Numbered from the stretch's first letter, positions 38,027 through 48,702 are shown. The stretch is 64,000 nucleotides of DNA from Cryptomeria japonica (GCF_030272615.1 NC_081405.1:570151095-570215094); one strand, 5' to 3'. Numbers and translations are program-made. The notes: generated from the letters alone by a model not told the origin.

Positions 38027-38699
38027 TGTTGCCAATTGACACTCATTAGATTCATTTTTTGGTCATTGATGGCAACAAGATCAGATGGAAGTCATATACT
38101 AGCACTAGGAGGCATTTACCAGCAGACACCGACATTAGAGTATCTAGGGTTACATAGGAACCAACATCAATTACTTCAACGAAGCCGGCATCAAGGAAGA
38201 TTTATTTAGAAAATTATTTTATAATTATTGTCAAGGTCGACATTGAATATCTTTTCTAATGTACTGTAAGCCAACATAAGGCATATTGTTTTGTCATGGG
38301 TATATAAGTCAGTGTGTTAGGTCATTATGATATATAATGATTTTATGTGAGGATAGAACTTGTGGATGTGGATTGTGAATGTGAAGATCATTTGTATGTG
38401 AATATTGTATGATTCAATGATCTGTAAATGTTTGGTAAGACATTCTTGGAGGGAAGGTGATACCGGTAGTAGTGTTCAGGGTTTATGAACCGGTACAAAG
38501 CAAAGCTAGAACCAAAACTCTATTTGGCATAGCACATGCATTTTGTGAGTTCATTTTCATTGTTTTACTTAAGCAGAAGCTTGTAGTCAGTGAGACTCTT
38601 TAGTGATAAGCATTGTGCTCTACGTAGTGTGTCTTCCTACATGTGCAGACCCCCATTATATGTAATATCTTTTATATGGCTAGTGAATTGATATTGTGG
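38027..38699 (+). repeat. 3' LTR of Element A, left part
   Basis: It starts tgttgccaattgac and aligns with 32248 onward of the 5' LTR. It stops at gatattgtgg where the Tat-type insertion begins. The last 31 bases (38669-38699) are repeated at 46535-46565. Confidence 0.9.
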
Positions 38700-39146
38700 C
38701 TAATACATTTGGTAAATGTACATGTATGTTCTGAATTTAATATCCATGTGATTGATTTCTCAATGCACCATGATTAAATTGATACATGTGTGACTTAATT
38801 AAATATTTAATCAAGTACTACATTGATGATAGGGAAGAAATATGCATTAAGTCTAAGAATCATATAACTAACGTGATTTAATTTTGAACTTAAACACAAC
38901 ATGATATGATTCTACTTAACACATAAAGACATTGTATAATATGCTAGCATAATGGAAATGTAAATCTTTTACAACTTACATAAATGAATTCAAGACAAAC
39001 TATGAAGTAAGGAAACATGCTTGTCAAGAACGAAGCAATATAGATTAAACATCATAACATTTAATTCTATTTTTCTCTAATTAGGAGATACTAACATATT
39101 ACCCAATGTTGAAGAACTGAAAAGAAGATAAATAAGGAATGAAGAA

Positions 39147-42100
39147 TTAAGCATAATATCTACGCAAGTGCATAGCATTTATAGGTTCTTTAAGAGGCGT
39201 ACCGTCTACATCCGCTATTTTGTAAGCACCTGATCCATAATCCTCAATAACGATATATGGTCCAAGCCAATTAGGTCTAAATTTTCCCTTTTCTGCAGGT
39301 AAGGCATTCACATTCCGCTGATTCTCATAAAGGACTAAGTCACCTACTGAGAAGGAACGTTGAATAACCTTATCATTATAGCTTCGCTGTAGAGTTTTGT
39401 GATACGCTTGAATATGCTCAAGAGTGTTTATACGCTGTTCATCAAGCATCTCAAGCTGTTGAAGTCGTTGTTCTCTATAAGAGTCACCATCTACTATACC
39501 TTTGAGAGAAACCCTAAGTGATGGAATCTCTAACTCTAAAGGCATAATAGCATCAGCACCATAAACAAGATTATAAGGAGAAGTTCCCATAGCAATTTGC
39601 ACACTCGTTCGGTAGGCCCAAAGAGCATAGATTAGCTGGTTACTCCAATCCTTACCATGCTTATTCATGGTTTTGCGAAGAATTTGTTCGATTATTTTAT
39701 TGGATGATTCAGCTTGACCATTTGACTGAGGATAGTATGGTGTAGAAAATCGATGTTTGATATGATACTTCTCGAGGAATTTCTTCACATCCTTGTTCTT
39801 AAATGATGTCCCATTATCTGAGATTATAGTAGAAGGTATCCCAAATCGAGAAATGATGTTTTCTAGAAGAAATTGACAAATCACTTTAGCAGTGGTAGAG
39901 CGAAGGGGAATAGCTTCTACCCACTTCGTAAAGTAATCTATTGCGGTTATAATGAAGGTGTGTCCTTGAGATGAAGGAGGAGAGATTTTACCAATAAGAT
40001 CCAAACCCCATGCGGAAAAAGGCCAAGAAGCTACTTGAGAACGGAGTTCTTGGGCAGGAGCATGAATCAGATTATTATGTTGTTGACATTGATGACATTT
40101 CTTAACAAATGAAAAAGAATCCTTCTGCATAGTTTGCCAATAGTATCCCATATGAAGCAATCTATGAACCAAGGATTTGCCTCCAAAATGCCCCCCACAG
40201 GCACCTGAATGTGCCTCTTCAAGAGTAGCGGGGATTTCTGATTTGTTAAGACAGCGAAGGAGAAGACCATCATAACCCCTTCGGTAAAGGACATTAGAAA
40301 GAATGATATATCTAGCAGACAACTTGCAGATTCTAGCCCTAGTGTTTCTATTGGCGGAATCAGGAAAGGTATCATCAATCAAGTATCTTACGATATGTGA
40401 GTACCATTCATCTGAGTCTATAAAGTCACAACATGTTACCAAACTAGGATCGTCTACAATAGCTGGAGAAATAAGGTTGTGAATAACAAATTTAAGATCA
40501 ACCACAGGGTCCTCTAAAGATACAAGAGAAGCCACACATGCCATTGCATCGGCATGTCGATTATCTTTTTGAGGAACAGGTTCCATGGTATAAGAATCAA
40601 ATTTTTGTAATAAAGAGATGGCAAGGTCTTTATATTGTGATAATTTGTCTTGTTTTGCTTGATATATTCCTGTTACTTGTCTTATAATCAATTGCGAATC
40701 TCCATAGATATGTATGTGTTTTATGTTCAGAGCTAAGGCTGCTTTTATTCTCGCTATAAGAGCCTCATACTCAGCAATGTTATTGGTACACAGGAAATTT
40801 AGACGATAGGATAAGGGAATGGGTTTCTTTGTAGGAGAAATCAGAACAACACCTACCCCCGATCCCGTACGACACTTAGAGCCATCAAAGTATAACTCCC
40901 AAGTTTCATCTTTCTCTATAGAAAGAATGAAGTCGTCAGGAAAAGACTCAGGGTTAGGGAAGGAGAAAGGTGAAGGGGCCTCAGCTAGGTGATCGGTCAA
41001 CGCTTGCCCTTTAATTGCTCTTTGTGAAACAAATTTAAGGTCAAATTCAGTTAACATCATAACCCACTTAGCTAGGCGTCCTGATAAATCAGTTTTAGAG
41101 AAAAGATGCTTCAACAGATCAAACTGTACCATGACGTGGACTTCTGAGTTTAAAAGATAATGTCTCAATTTCTGAGTCGCAAACACCAAGGCCAAGCATT
41201 GTCTTTCTATTGCAGAATATTGGGTCTCATAATCGAGTAAGGTACGACTTATGTAATAAACCGGACATTCCTTACCATCTTTATCATGTTGTGCCAACAA
41301 TGCTGCGAGAGCATGAGAGGAAGCATCTGTATAAAGAAGGAAGGGTTTAGAAGGTTCAGCCAGTCGAAGGATAGGAGGATTAGCCAAATACACTTTTAAA
41401 TCTTCAAATGCTTGCTGACAATCCTCATTCCATTGAGAAGTGATATCCTTTTTAAGGAGTTGAGTAAAAGGAAAGGTACGATCCGCAAGTTGAGACACGA
41501 ACCTACGAATGGCTTGAATCTTTCCTTGTAAGCTTTTAAGTTGAGACACATTTCTAGGAGGTGGCATGTTGACAATAGCATCTATTTTCTTAGTGTCCAC
41601 CTCAATCCCCCGATGCGAAACTATGAATCCTAATAGTTTTCCACTATCCACACCAAAAACACATTTTCGGGGATTCAAGCGCATGTGATATTTACAAATT
41701 CTTTCAAAGATTTGACGAAGGATTTTAATATGATCCATGCGAAGAAAGGATTTGGCTAAAATGTCATCAACATAATCCTCTAAAATCTTATGCATATAAT
41801 CATGAAAGATAAGGGTCATCGCTCGTTGATAAGTTGCACCGGCATTTTTAAGTCCAAAAGGCATCATTATCCAACAAAACGTACCCCAAGGAGTGGTGAA
41901 AGCGGTTTTGAATTGATCTTGAGGGTTAATAAAAATTTGATTGTATCCTGAAAAACCATCCATGAAGGATAACAAGGCATGTCCTGCCGTAGAATCAACT
42001 ATCATGTCAATGTTTGGAAGAGGAAAATCATCTTTTAAAGAAGCCTTATTTAGATCTCGAAAGTCGGTACACATTCTTATTTTGTTATCTGGTTTAGCCA

Positions 42101-42230
42101 CAGCGACAATATTTGAAATCCATGGGGAATAATCAATAGGGCGGATAAATCCAGCCTCCAATAACTTTTCAATCTCAGCCTTAACAAGCAGAGCCACTTT
42201 AGGATTCATTTTTCGAATCTTTTGTTTCAC
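39147..42230 (-). CDS. Tat-type Pol: RT, RNase H, second RNase H, integrase
   Basis: This is 1027 uninterrupted codons. The RT spans roughly residues 20-200 with FMDGFSGYNQI, MMPFGLKNAG and catalytic YVDDI near residue 152. RNase H follows at roughly 295-410 (YTDAS, ERQCLAL). The second RNase H is at roughly 440-570 (YFDGS, AEYEALI, YGDSQLI, HADAMA). Integrase has an H-H-C-C finger (CHQCQQH) and DDE residues in WGLDLIG, ISDNGTSF and GQAESSNK. The C-terminal SVGDLVLYENQ and WLGPYIV are usual for the integrase tail. All catalytic positions are present. It is separated from the upstream frame only by TGA, so it was probably one polyprotein. The start given is the first Met after that stop and need not be a real start. 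Confidence 0.93.
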   Translation of the reverse strand: MKQKIRKMNPKVALLVKAEIEKLLEAGFIRPIDYSPWISNIVAVAKPDNKIRMCTDFRDLNKASLKDDFPLPNIDMIVDSTAGHALLSFMDGFSGYNQIFINPQDQFKTAFTTPWGTFCWIMMPFGLKNAGATYQRAMTLIFHDYMHKILEDYVDDILAKSFLRMDHIKILRQIFERICKYHMRLNPRKCVFGVDSGKLLGFIVSHRGIEVDTKKIDAIVNMPPPRNVSQLKSLQGKIQAIRRFVSQLADRTFPFTQLLKKDITSQWNEDCQQAFEDLKVYLANPPILRLAEPSKPFLLYTDASSHALAALLAQHDKDGKECPVYYISRTLLDYETQYSAIERQCLALVFATQKLRHYLLNSEVHVMVQFDLLKHLFSKTDLSGRLAKWVMMLTEFDLKFVSQRAIKGQALTDHLAEAPSPFSFPNPESFPDDFILSIEKDETWELYFDGSKCRTGSGVGVVLISPTKKPIPLSYRLNFLCTNNIAEYEALIARIKAALALNIKHIHIYGDSQLIIRQVTGIYQAKQDKLSQYKDLAISLLQKFDSYTMEPVPQKDNRHADAMACVASLVSLEDPVVDLKFVIHNLISPAIVDDPSLVTCCDFIDSDEWYSHIVRYLIDDTFPDSANRNTRARICKLSARYIILSNVLYRRGYDGLLLRCLNKSEIPATLEEAHSGACGGHFGGKSLVHRLLHMGYYWQTMQKDSFSFVKKCHQCQQHNNLIHAPAQELRSQVASWPFSAWGLDLIGKISPPSSQGHTFIITAIDYFTKWVEAIPLRSTTAKVICQFLLENIISRFGIPSTIISDNGTSFKNKDVKKFLEKYHIKHRFSTPYYPQSNGQAESSNKIIEQILRKTMNKHGKDWSNQLIYALWAYRTSVQIAMGTSPYNLVYGADAIMPLELEIPSLRVSLKGIVDGDSYREQRLQQLEMLDEQRINTLEHIQAYHKTLQRSYNDKVIQRSFSVGDLVLYENQRNVNALPAEKGKFRPNWLGPYIVIEDYGSGAYKIADVDGTPLKEPINAMHLRRYYA

Positions 42231-42248
42231 GGGCTTAGCATCAGGAAC

Positions 42249-44693
42249 TCAGACAATGTTATGAGTAACAATCTTAGGATCTATACCAGGCATGTCAGAG
42301 TATGTCCAAGTGAAGATCTTGGGGAATTCATGCAATAAATCTTCATATTGTTTTTGTTCCTCTTCATCCAAACATTTTCCAATTTTAATAACTTTCTCTT
42401 TATTGCAAGGGTCCATCTTAACATCAGTGGTGTCACCTATGAGAAGATTACTTTGTTGAGGAGTATCCTTTAGCTGAGGGAATTCTTTCACAATCTCATC
42501 ATTATCCGTCTCTTTTCCAAAGTAGGCTTCAGTGTTCAAACAATAAGGGAGTCCCCTATTGTGATGATAACGAGGAAGAGTGTCATAGGCTCCCAAAAAT
42601 TCAGCTAAAGCGTCGTTGGTAGGAAAGACGTCCAAAGCACAGTCACCCGAAGGATCCCCATCAATATACTCAGGGTGTTGCATTGATAGAGATGTAGAAA
42701 TAACATTAACACTAATGCATGGTCTTTTAGAAGCTTTAGTGCGCTTGCAGGGATTATAGGCAAGTCCAAAGGCATAATTGTGAAAATTAGTCTCTAGAGG
42801 AACTTTTATCCCTTGTTCATGAGCACTGCAACCATTTCCATGATACCCATGCTTAGCAAAAATGTGAAAACCACGACCATAACGATCAGCCATTTCAGGA
42901 AGAGAAGGTGGTTTTTCATAAGACAAAGAATCAAACTCTTCATAATTAGCGGTGTGAGGAGAAGAAGTTTGAGAAGCGGCCACAAAATTATTACTCATAG
43001 ATTCAGGTAAGATTGATCGATTTTTAGCTTCTTCCTTCTTTTCAACTTTAAGCTCTCTAGAAGGAACCTTATATTCACCTACAAAGGTGGGATTAAAATC
43101 AAGAGATCCCCAATCGTCTTCTTCGAGGATCTTCTCAGGATCAAAATCCTTCTTATGTGTAGTTTCAAGTCGAGAAGAATCTTCTTCAGGAGCTCCAGAC
43201 TCATCCAAAGAATTTTGATCATCGGAGAGCGAGGATTCATCGATAGGTATCTTATTTAAAGAGTCATCACTAGATAAGGACGGCTTAGAAGAACCTCCCT
43301 TGGAAGTAGATGTTTGCAAACAAGCTTGAAAATTAGTATCACCTATCAAGGTATATGTCTTATTGTTATAAATAAATTTAACTTGTCTATGCAATGTAGA
43401 GGGGACAGCTTGCATACTGTGAATCCAAGGTCTCCCTAGTAGCAAGTTGTACATTAGATTTCCCGACATAACATGGATAGGTGTAGGCAAAGTAACAGGC
43501 CCCACTATGATGGGTAAGGTGATAGTACCTAATGAAGTTTTAGCCACATTATCAAAGCCTCGAATAGGATGAGAGTCCAGCTCAATTAAGGATGTATCCA
43601 CATTCATCTTATGCAAAAGATTAATGCTACACACATTGAGACCAGAGCCATTGTCCACTAGTGTTCGTCTTATAGCAGCATCTTTCATGATAACCACAAT
43701 CATCAAGGGATCATACTGATGTTGGATTTCACTAGTAGGCAACTCATCTTGGGTAAACACAATTTGAGCTTTAGGATTCATCACAGAGTTAACCAAAGAT
43801 GCTATATTACTAGATGTATTTGGTGGAGGAACATTCAAATCTTTCAAGGCATCTTGTAACATTCCATGATGAGCGGAAGAAGTTTGAATCAAATCCCAAA
43901 GGGATATCTTAGCAGGGGTAGCTTTAAGTTGTTCTATGAGATCATATTCCTTACTAAGAACTTGTGAAATATGGGGAGCTTGTGGAAAAATCGGTTGAGG
44001 ATTCGGAAGAGAAACTGGAATAACAGGAGGAGGACTAGGCTGCCTATTATGTCTGGTATGATAAGTATGGGCAACCACATGATAACTCTCTCTAGTTATT
44101 TGCTTGGCATAACTATAAGGGCTTATAGGTTTTCTTCCTTGCACAATGATGATTGGTTTATTCGGAGTACGAAAGGAATCATGATCATACCCTCCTTGGA
44201 CAGTAAGGAGAGGTGATTTAGGAACTTGAAAGGTGGGAGAAGGATAAGCTCCTTGGACTTCAAAGAGAGGATTTTTATGCTCATTCAAGTCTATCATGTT
44301 AACTAATTTAGAAGTCTTGTTCTTGTTTAAAGATTTCGATAAAGCCACAAAGTCATCAAGAGCATCATCCAACAAAGCATGATCATATCTATTAAAAGTT
44401 TTATCTTTTGATTCAAAAGGAGACATCTCCTCATAGAGGGGATTGTTGAAAACAACCATGTTACTAGATTTAGTGGAAGAGTTGATAGGAATGTACCCTT
44501 GAGAGGACTCATTCAACTTATCTTTCTCATCGCAATGAAATGGCATAGTAACAAGGTTTATGAGTTTTTGGTAAAATGAAGGTTTGGCATCTTTAGGGTT
44601 CAAAAACTCATATAAAGCTTCATCTAATTCATCTTGGCTATACTCATAATAATCATCATAAGCATGAACATTTTGCAAATAAAAGTCTGACAT
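42249..44693 (-). CDS. Tat-type N-terminal polyprotein with aspartic protease
   Basis: This is 814 codons, open from ATG at 44693 to TGA at 42249-42251. The aspartic protease motif is TLVDNGSGLN with the partner LLLGRPWIH about 90 residues later. Residues 130-200 contain three imperfect repeats centred on VQG (FEVQGAY, LTVQGGYD, IIVQGRK). The stretch EYDLIEQLKATPAKISLWDL is like the segment before the protease in Tat elements. The end leads into the RT frame. No retrotransposon gag domain or CCHC knuckle is visible, unlike typical Tat polyproteins. The leader between the primer site and this ATG is only about 150 bases, so no larger gag is hidden upstream. Confidence 0.85.
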   Translation of the reverse strand: MSDFYLQNVHAYDDYYEYSQDELDEALYEFLNPKDAKPSFYQKLINLVTMPFHCDEKDKLNESSQGYIPINSSTKSSNMVVFNNPLYEEMSPFESKDKTFNRYDHALLDDALDDFVALSKSLNKNKTSKLVNMIDLNEHKNPLFEVQGAYPSPTFQVPKSPLLTVQGGYDHDSFRTPNKPIIIVQGRKPISPYSYAKQITRESYHVVAHTYHTRHNRQPSPPPVIPVSLPNPQPIFPQAPHISQVLSKEYDLIEQLKATPAKISLWDLIQTSSAHHGMLQDALKDLNVPPPNTSSNIASLVNSVMNPKAQIVFTQDELPTSEIQHQYDPLMIVVIMKDAAIRRTLVDNGSGLNVCSINLLHKMNVDTSLIELDSHPIRGFDNVAKTSLGTITLPIIVGPVTLPTPIHVMSGNLMYNLLLGRPWIHSMQAVPSTLHRQVKFIYNNKTYTLIGDTNFQACLQTSTSKGGSSKPSLSSDDSLNKIPIDESSLSDDQNSLDESGAPEEDSSRLETTHKKDFDPEKILEEDDWGSLDFNPTFVGEYKVPSRELKVEKKEEAKNRSILPESMSNNFVAASQTSSPHTANYEEFDSLSYEKPPSLPEMADRYGRGFHIFAKHGYHGNGCSAHEQGIKVPLETNFHNYAFGLAYNPCKRTKASKRPCISVNVISTSLSMQHPEYIDGDPSGDCALDVFPTNDALAEFLGAYDTLPRYHHNRGLPYCLNTEAYFGKETDNDEIVKEFPQLKDTPQQSNLLIGDTTDVKMDPCNKEKVIKIGKCLDEEEQKQYEDLLHEFPKIFTWTYSDMPGIDPKIVTHNIV

Positions 44694-44845
44694 TTTGAAA
44701 TAAAAGTTGCATGAAATTTAAACACACAATGCAAAAGGAACACTCTCTTTTTTTTTTTCTTTTTAATGAAAATGAAATGAAAACACACTAAATCTAGATC
44801 TAGATCTAACAAATGCAATGCAAGAAGAAGCAATGATAGTTTCAC

Positions 44846-44858
44846 GTCAGGTTCACCA
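44846..44858 (-). promoter_or_regulatory. Likely primer-binding site of the Tat-type element
   Basis: On the minus strand TGGTGAACCTGAC begins three bases after the LTR end. TGG matches a tRNA CCA end. I cannot name the tRNA. Confidence 0.55.
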
Positions 44859-44861
44859 AAA

Positions 44862-46534
44862 TGTGTGGGGGAAAAAGCGAGACTAGGTTATCATGCCCTA
44901 ATCCTACCTCTTGTCACACACTACGGAATACGAAAGAGCCTAGAGGTATCGCACAATTGGCTACTTCTTTTTGTGAAAGAGAGAGCCACGGGCTACCTAT
45001 TAGGATTTCTATTCCTTTGTTGTATTTGAAAGGTAAGATTATGCAAGTCCAATTCCTAACCCTAAAATGCAAGTATGAACTAACAACAAGGTTGCAGAAT
45101 TGAACTTAAACAATGGAAAGCTGTAAACACTAGGATAAAACAAGAATGCAAATGCGTACCCGGAGTCAAAATCGGACTAAAAATGCTTGGGACGGGGGTG
45201 CGGGTGCCACTGTCCTAATTCTGTCCTGAAAACTGCACCGGAAACTGCTGTTTTGCACTCTGGAACACTGTCGAAAACTGTCGGCAATGCTGTCTGTCCG
45301 GAGGACCACAGCGCCCAGCGCCTCTGTCCCAGGGACCAGGGCACCCAGTGCCCCTGTCCTGGTAGGACCAGGGTGCCCAGTGCCCCTGTCCCAGTCTTTT
45401 GCTCTGCAATTTGATGTAGAGTGCTGTCTCGACCTGTTCTCTCTGGATCTGTATCCTGCGGCATCGTCCGAGTCCTGAAACCTGCACTGATATCTGAAAA
45501 AGGGTGTATGGGTGGCTATATAGGGTTTTGCCTTAGTCAAACCCCCACTTCAGTGATTTCCACCTCCACAAATATCCAAGTTGTTTTGTAAAATGTATTG
45601 TGTGTGCAGACCTAGTGTGTGTGCAAGGTCCTAAAATGCAAGAAAGCAAACTAGAGCAACCTAGAAAGTAAACCCTAATTGCTTGTAAATGATAATGTAA
45701 ATGCTCCAAATCAAGATGCAAAGTGATCTAAAGCATGAATGAATGATATATTGAAGCTTATGTAAAGACATGAAAACAACATGAAATCATACCCAACCCC
45801 CAAGGGAGAGGTACAAGCCAATCTTCAGTCGGTAATCTCCTATTGTTCTTCAATGTCTTCCAAGCCCTAAATGGATGAATGGATTTGATAAATGCTTGAT
45901 AGAGGGATGTTGAAAGTTGTTGAAGTCTTCAAAGATCTGCTCTTTTGCTGCATATGAGGTTCCTGAAAACAAAATTCCCATCCCTTCAAATGAAGAGAGA
46001 GAGCTCTTATGTATGAAACCCTAGGTCGCAATTTCGTCTTTTGGCGGACCTAGAGATTGAATATCCCGCCAATTTCTTGGGGTTAAGCTTTATTTTATGA
46101 TTGGATCGTGCTCCTAAAATTTTGGGAAAAATGTTCGGGACCGTGTGCACTCCGGGCGCCACGGTCCTGACAACTTTTCACCAAATTTTTAGGGCCGTCA
46201 GATATGATGATTTTAGAGAGAATCCCGAAGTTACAGGTGATTTCAAGATGTTTTGACCCCCAAAATCAAGCCCCCAAGTTCAAAATAGGACTTAATTAGG
46301 GTTTTTGATTAGATGATGTATTGGAGGAATAACATGAAAAGGGGCACACTTTAACGAAAGGGCCTGACTTTATGATATGAAGGATGATGAAATAGGACCT
46401 TAGACCTAATTAATTTGATTAATTAAGTGCTAAAGGAACAATGCAATGCAAAATGTAAAATGCACTAAGGCGGGTGCTAAACTAGGTGTGAAATTGTACC
46501 ACCCTAGCAAGTGCGTACAATTTACGACGCTACA
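44862..46534 (-). repeat. LTR of the Tat-type element (5' side)
   Basis: On the minus strand it starts TGTAGCGTCG and ends CCCACACA, about 1673 bases. No second copy exists in the window. A GC-rich minisatellite lies at 45301-45396. Several frames across it are incidental. Confidence 0.8.
45301..45396. repeat. GC-rich minisatellite in the Tat LTR, three units of about 30 bases
   Basis: Three imperfect units share ggacca and the core cccag.gcc.ctgtcc. The local GC content is far above the surroundings. Confidence 0.8.
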
Positions 46535-46565
46535 CTTTTATATGGCTAGTGAATTGATATTGTGG

Positions 46566-46781
46566 GTCACAAAACCCACCGTGGTTTTTCCTCTTTTAGG
46601 TTTTCCATGTATAAATTCTATGTGTTATGGTGTTTATTCATGTGGATGGTTTATTTGCTTCAAGTTATATGGTTATTTTTTTACCAGTTTATATGTGTAT
46701 GGTATAAAAGGATAAAATCTTATCCTACCAGCAGAACAGTGATTCAGCCCCCCGCCTTCCCAGTGTTCTTGGATCCCATAA
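46566..46781 (+). repeat. 3' LTR of Element A, right part
   Basis: It continues the 5' LTR alignment from gtcacaaaacccaccg to the end near 46781, including the TATA-like motif at 46703-46711. TTTAT follows at 46782-46786, matching 32243-32247. The bases 46535-46565 just before repeat the end of the left part. Confidence 0.87.
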
Positions 46782-46786
46782 TTTAT

Positions 46787-48702
46787 CAATTTCATTGAAA
46801 TAAATTAGTTTCTCTTTGAATTCCTAGGTCCCTTTTTAGCGTAAGTACCATAGGTTTTTGTTATGGCCAAAACAAGTTTAGAAGGAACCCAAAACCCTTT
46901 ATATAAAGCTACTTATACGATAACCAATACTAACCAGCAACAAAACCAAGGAACACAATGTTACAGAAAGATAGACACAACAACCCATAGTAGAACTAGA
47001 GAACAAAAGCTACCTCAAAGAATGAAACAATAAACTGAAAGCAAAAAAATGACAAACATGCAACAAAAACTAGATAAACAACATAGACAACAAGAACTAC
47101 TTTAACAATTGAAGGTACTATCAACTTGAAGCTCTTGCTGGTATATCTTCTATGAAGTTCATACAAGTTTTATATGTTCCTTTTTTCTTCCATAAATTTA
47201 TTCTTGCCTCGAGTCGTAGCATATATATACATGCACCCATGTGTGTGTGTGTATGTGTGTTTTTCTAGATTGACATAGCCCTAGCAACCAGTAGACAATC
47301 GGTGTCGCAAGTAGCATGAGTTAGACTGTTGGCCACCTCTTCAACATCCCACATGTCATTCCCATGGCACTCCTCTCTCTATCCCAATAGAAGAAAATCT
47401 TGTTCCTCATCCTAAATATTGTCCTCCTCCTCATCTGCCAAGGTGTCATCAATATTTATTAAATTATCAAAACTGAAATTAAAACAAAATAAATTGTAAT
47501 CGTTGTTCAACTTATTCATAATTCTAGTATGAATTTCTTTGTAGTAGATTTTTTTTTGTTCCCCTAATCTTTCAACTCAACACATAACATTTTCTATATT
47601 TCTTTACCAAAAAGAAGTCAAGGAAAATATGCCTTAGTGTTTCAAGTTTCCTACAAATGTTACAAACTTCAATATCAACATATTAGACAATAAAACATAA
47701 AATTTTCTTACTCTAATATATAATGCTATAATTTTATTGTATAGGTTACTAAATGTTAAATATGATTATATTCTAACAAATAAAAAATAATTTAAATAAA
47801 ATTTAAATTTAATGCTAAAAATATTGAAAGTTGAATTATATAATATAATTAAATGTTTTATTTAGTCTACTAAATGTTAAATATGATTATACTCTAACAA
47901 ATAAAAAATAATTTAAATAAAATTTAAATTTAATGCTAAAAATATTGAAAGTTGAATTATATAATATAATTAAATGTTTTATTTAGTTTTATGATAATTT
48001 TTTGTATGTAAGTAATTGTATTTCAATAGATTTTTATTTTTTTATAAGTAGTTGTGTTCGGTTAGTATTATTGCAATTAGTTTAGTTTAATTAACAAAAA
48101 TAAAATGAAGTAACTTAACATGTCACTATTACTAATACAAAGAAAAAATTAAATGATATGATAATTTTTATTAGTAGGAAAGCATGAGGGAAATATAGTC
48201 ATATAAAATTGAATTATATAACTTTTTTTGTAGAGAAAATTTGATGCTTATATAACTTATATTTATACCTAATCTAGGTATTGTTGCTTTAATAACCCAT
48301 TCTACGATCCTGCTAGTTTCAAAAAAATGACTCAAGTATATCACCCTTAATGAGATATACACATCATTGGGAGTTCAACACATCTACTGCATATGCCGCT
48401 AATACCTTGAACAATGTTAAAAAATGTCACATCGATAAATGGTGTGATAATGCTTTAGAATGAAAACTTCTTATGCTCAATTGTGATAGTATTAAAGAAA
48501 AGGGAAACTAAGAGTCAAAACAATATTGTTGAGCTATATGCATGAAAAATTTATGTTCAAAATAATACTGATTAATAATAGTGACCATGTCTCACCTCTG
48601 CATGAAGTCGGAAGTTTGTCTACTTGGCATTTATGGCATTTAATGATGTTACAAAACTCTATAGTTGGATTTATCACAATAGGCTGGCAAAAAGAAATCT
48701 GG
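46787..48702. other. AT-rich spacer with a tandem duplication
   Basis: No gene is recognisable. It holds a 121-base tandem duplication at 47748-47987 and long A/T runs. It ends at the AATAA duplication of the next gypsy element. Confidence 0.5.
47748..47987. repeat. Tandem duplication of a 121-base AT-rich unit
   Basis: Unit 1 is 47748-47868 and unit 2 is 47869-47987. Both start actaaatgttaaatatgatt, and only a few bases differ. Confidence 0.93.

Larger units (their letters stand above)
38700..46534 (-). mobile_element. Tat-type Ty3/gypsy element with one LTR, inserted in Element A
   Basis: On the minus strand: LTR (46534-44862), primer site, an 814-codon frame with a protease, one stop, then a 1027-codon frame with RT, RNase H, a second RNase H and integrase, then about 450 bases of AT-rich sequence that stops without polypurine tract or 3' LTR. 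The extra RNase H between the first RNase H and integrase is the known mark of the Tat/Ogre lineage. No capsid-type gag domain or zinc knuckle is visible. The junctions are unusual: a 31-base host repeat flanks the insert instead of a 5-base duplication. Confidence 0.88.
32248..46781 (+). mobile_element. Element A: LTR element without pol, interrupted by a Tat-type gypsy
   Basis: The LTRs are 32248-33150 and a split 3' LTR (38027-38699 plus 46566-46781). TTTAT flanks the element at 32243-32247 and 46782-46786. Without the inserted gypsy it is about 6.67 kb. The primer site is of the initiator Met tRNA type and the polypurine tract is AAAGGGGGAGA. The internal region has a coiled-coil and zinc-knuckle ORF1 and a long unrecognised ORF2. 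I see no RT, RNase H, integrase or protease. Its LTR ends and 3' untranslated region closely match the copia at 50609-57295, so it is probably a non-autonomous copia-type element. Confidence 0.85.

Noticed and set aside
45166-45540. Several overlapping frames of 60-124 codons
   Set aside because: They cross the GC-rich minisatellite of the Tat LTR. GC richness and repeats explain the openness.
38669-46565. 31-base flanking repeat as an ordinary target-site duplication
   Set aside because: LTR elements of this class give about 5 bases. The left end lacks an LTR terminus, so I report it as an anomaly instead.
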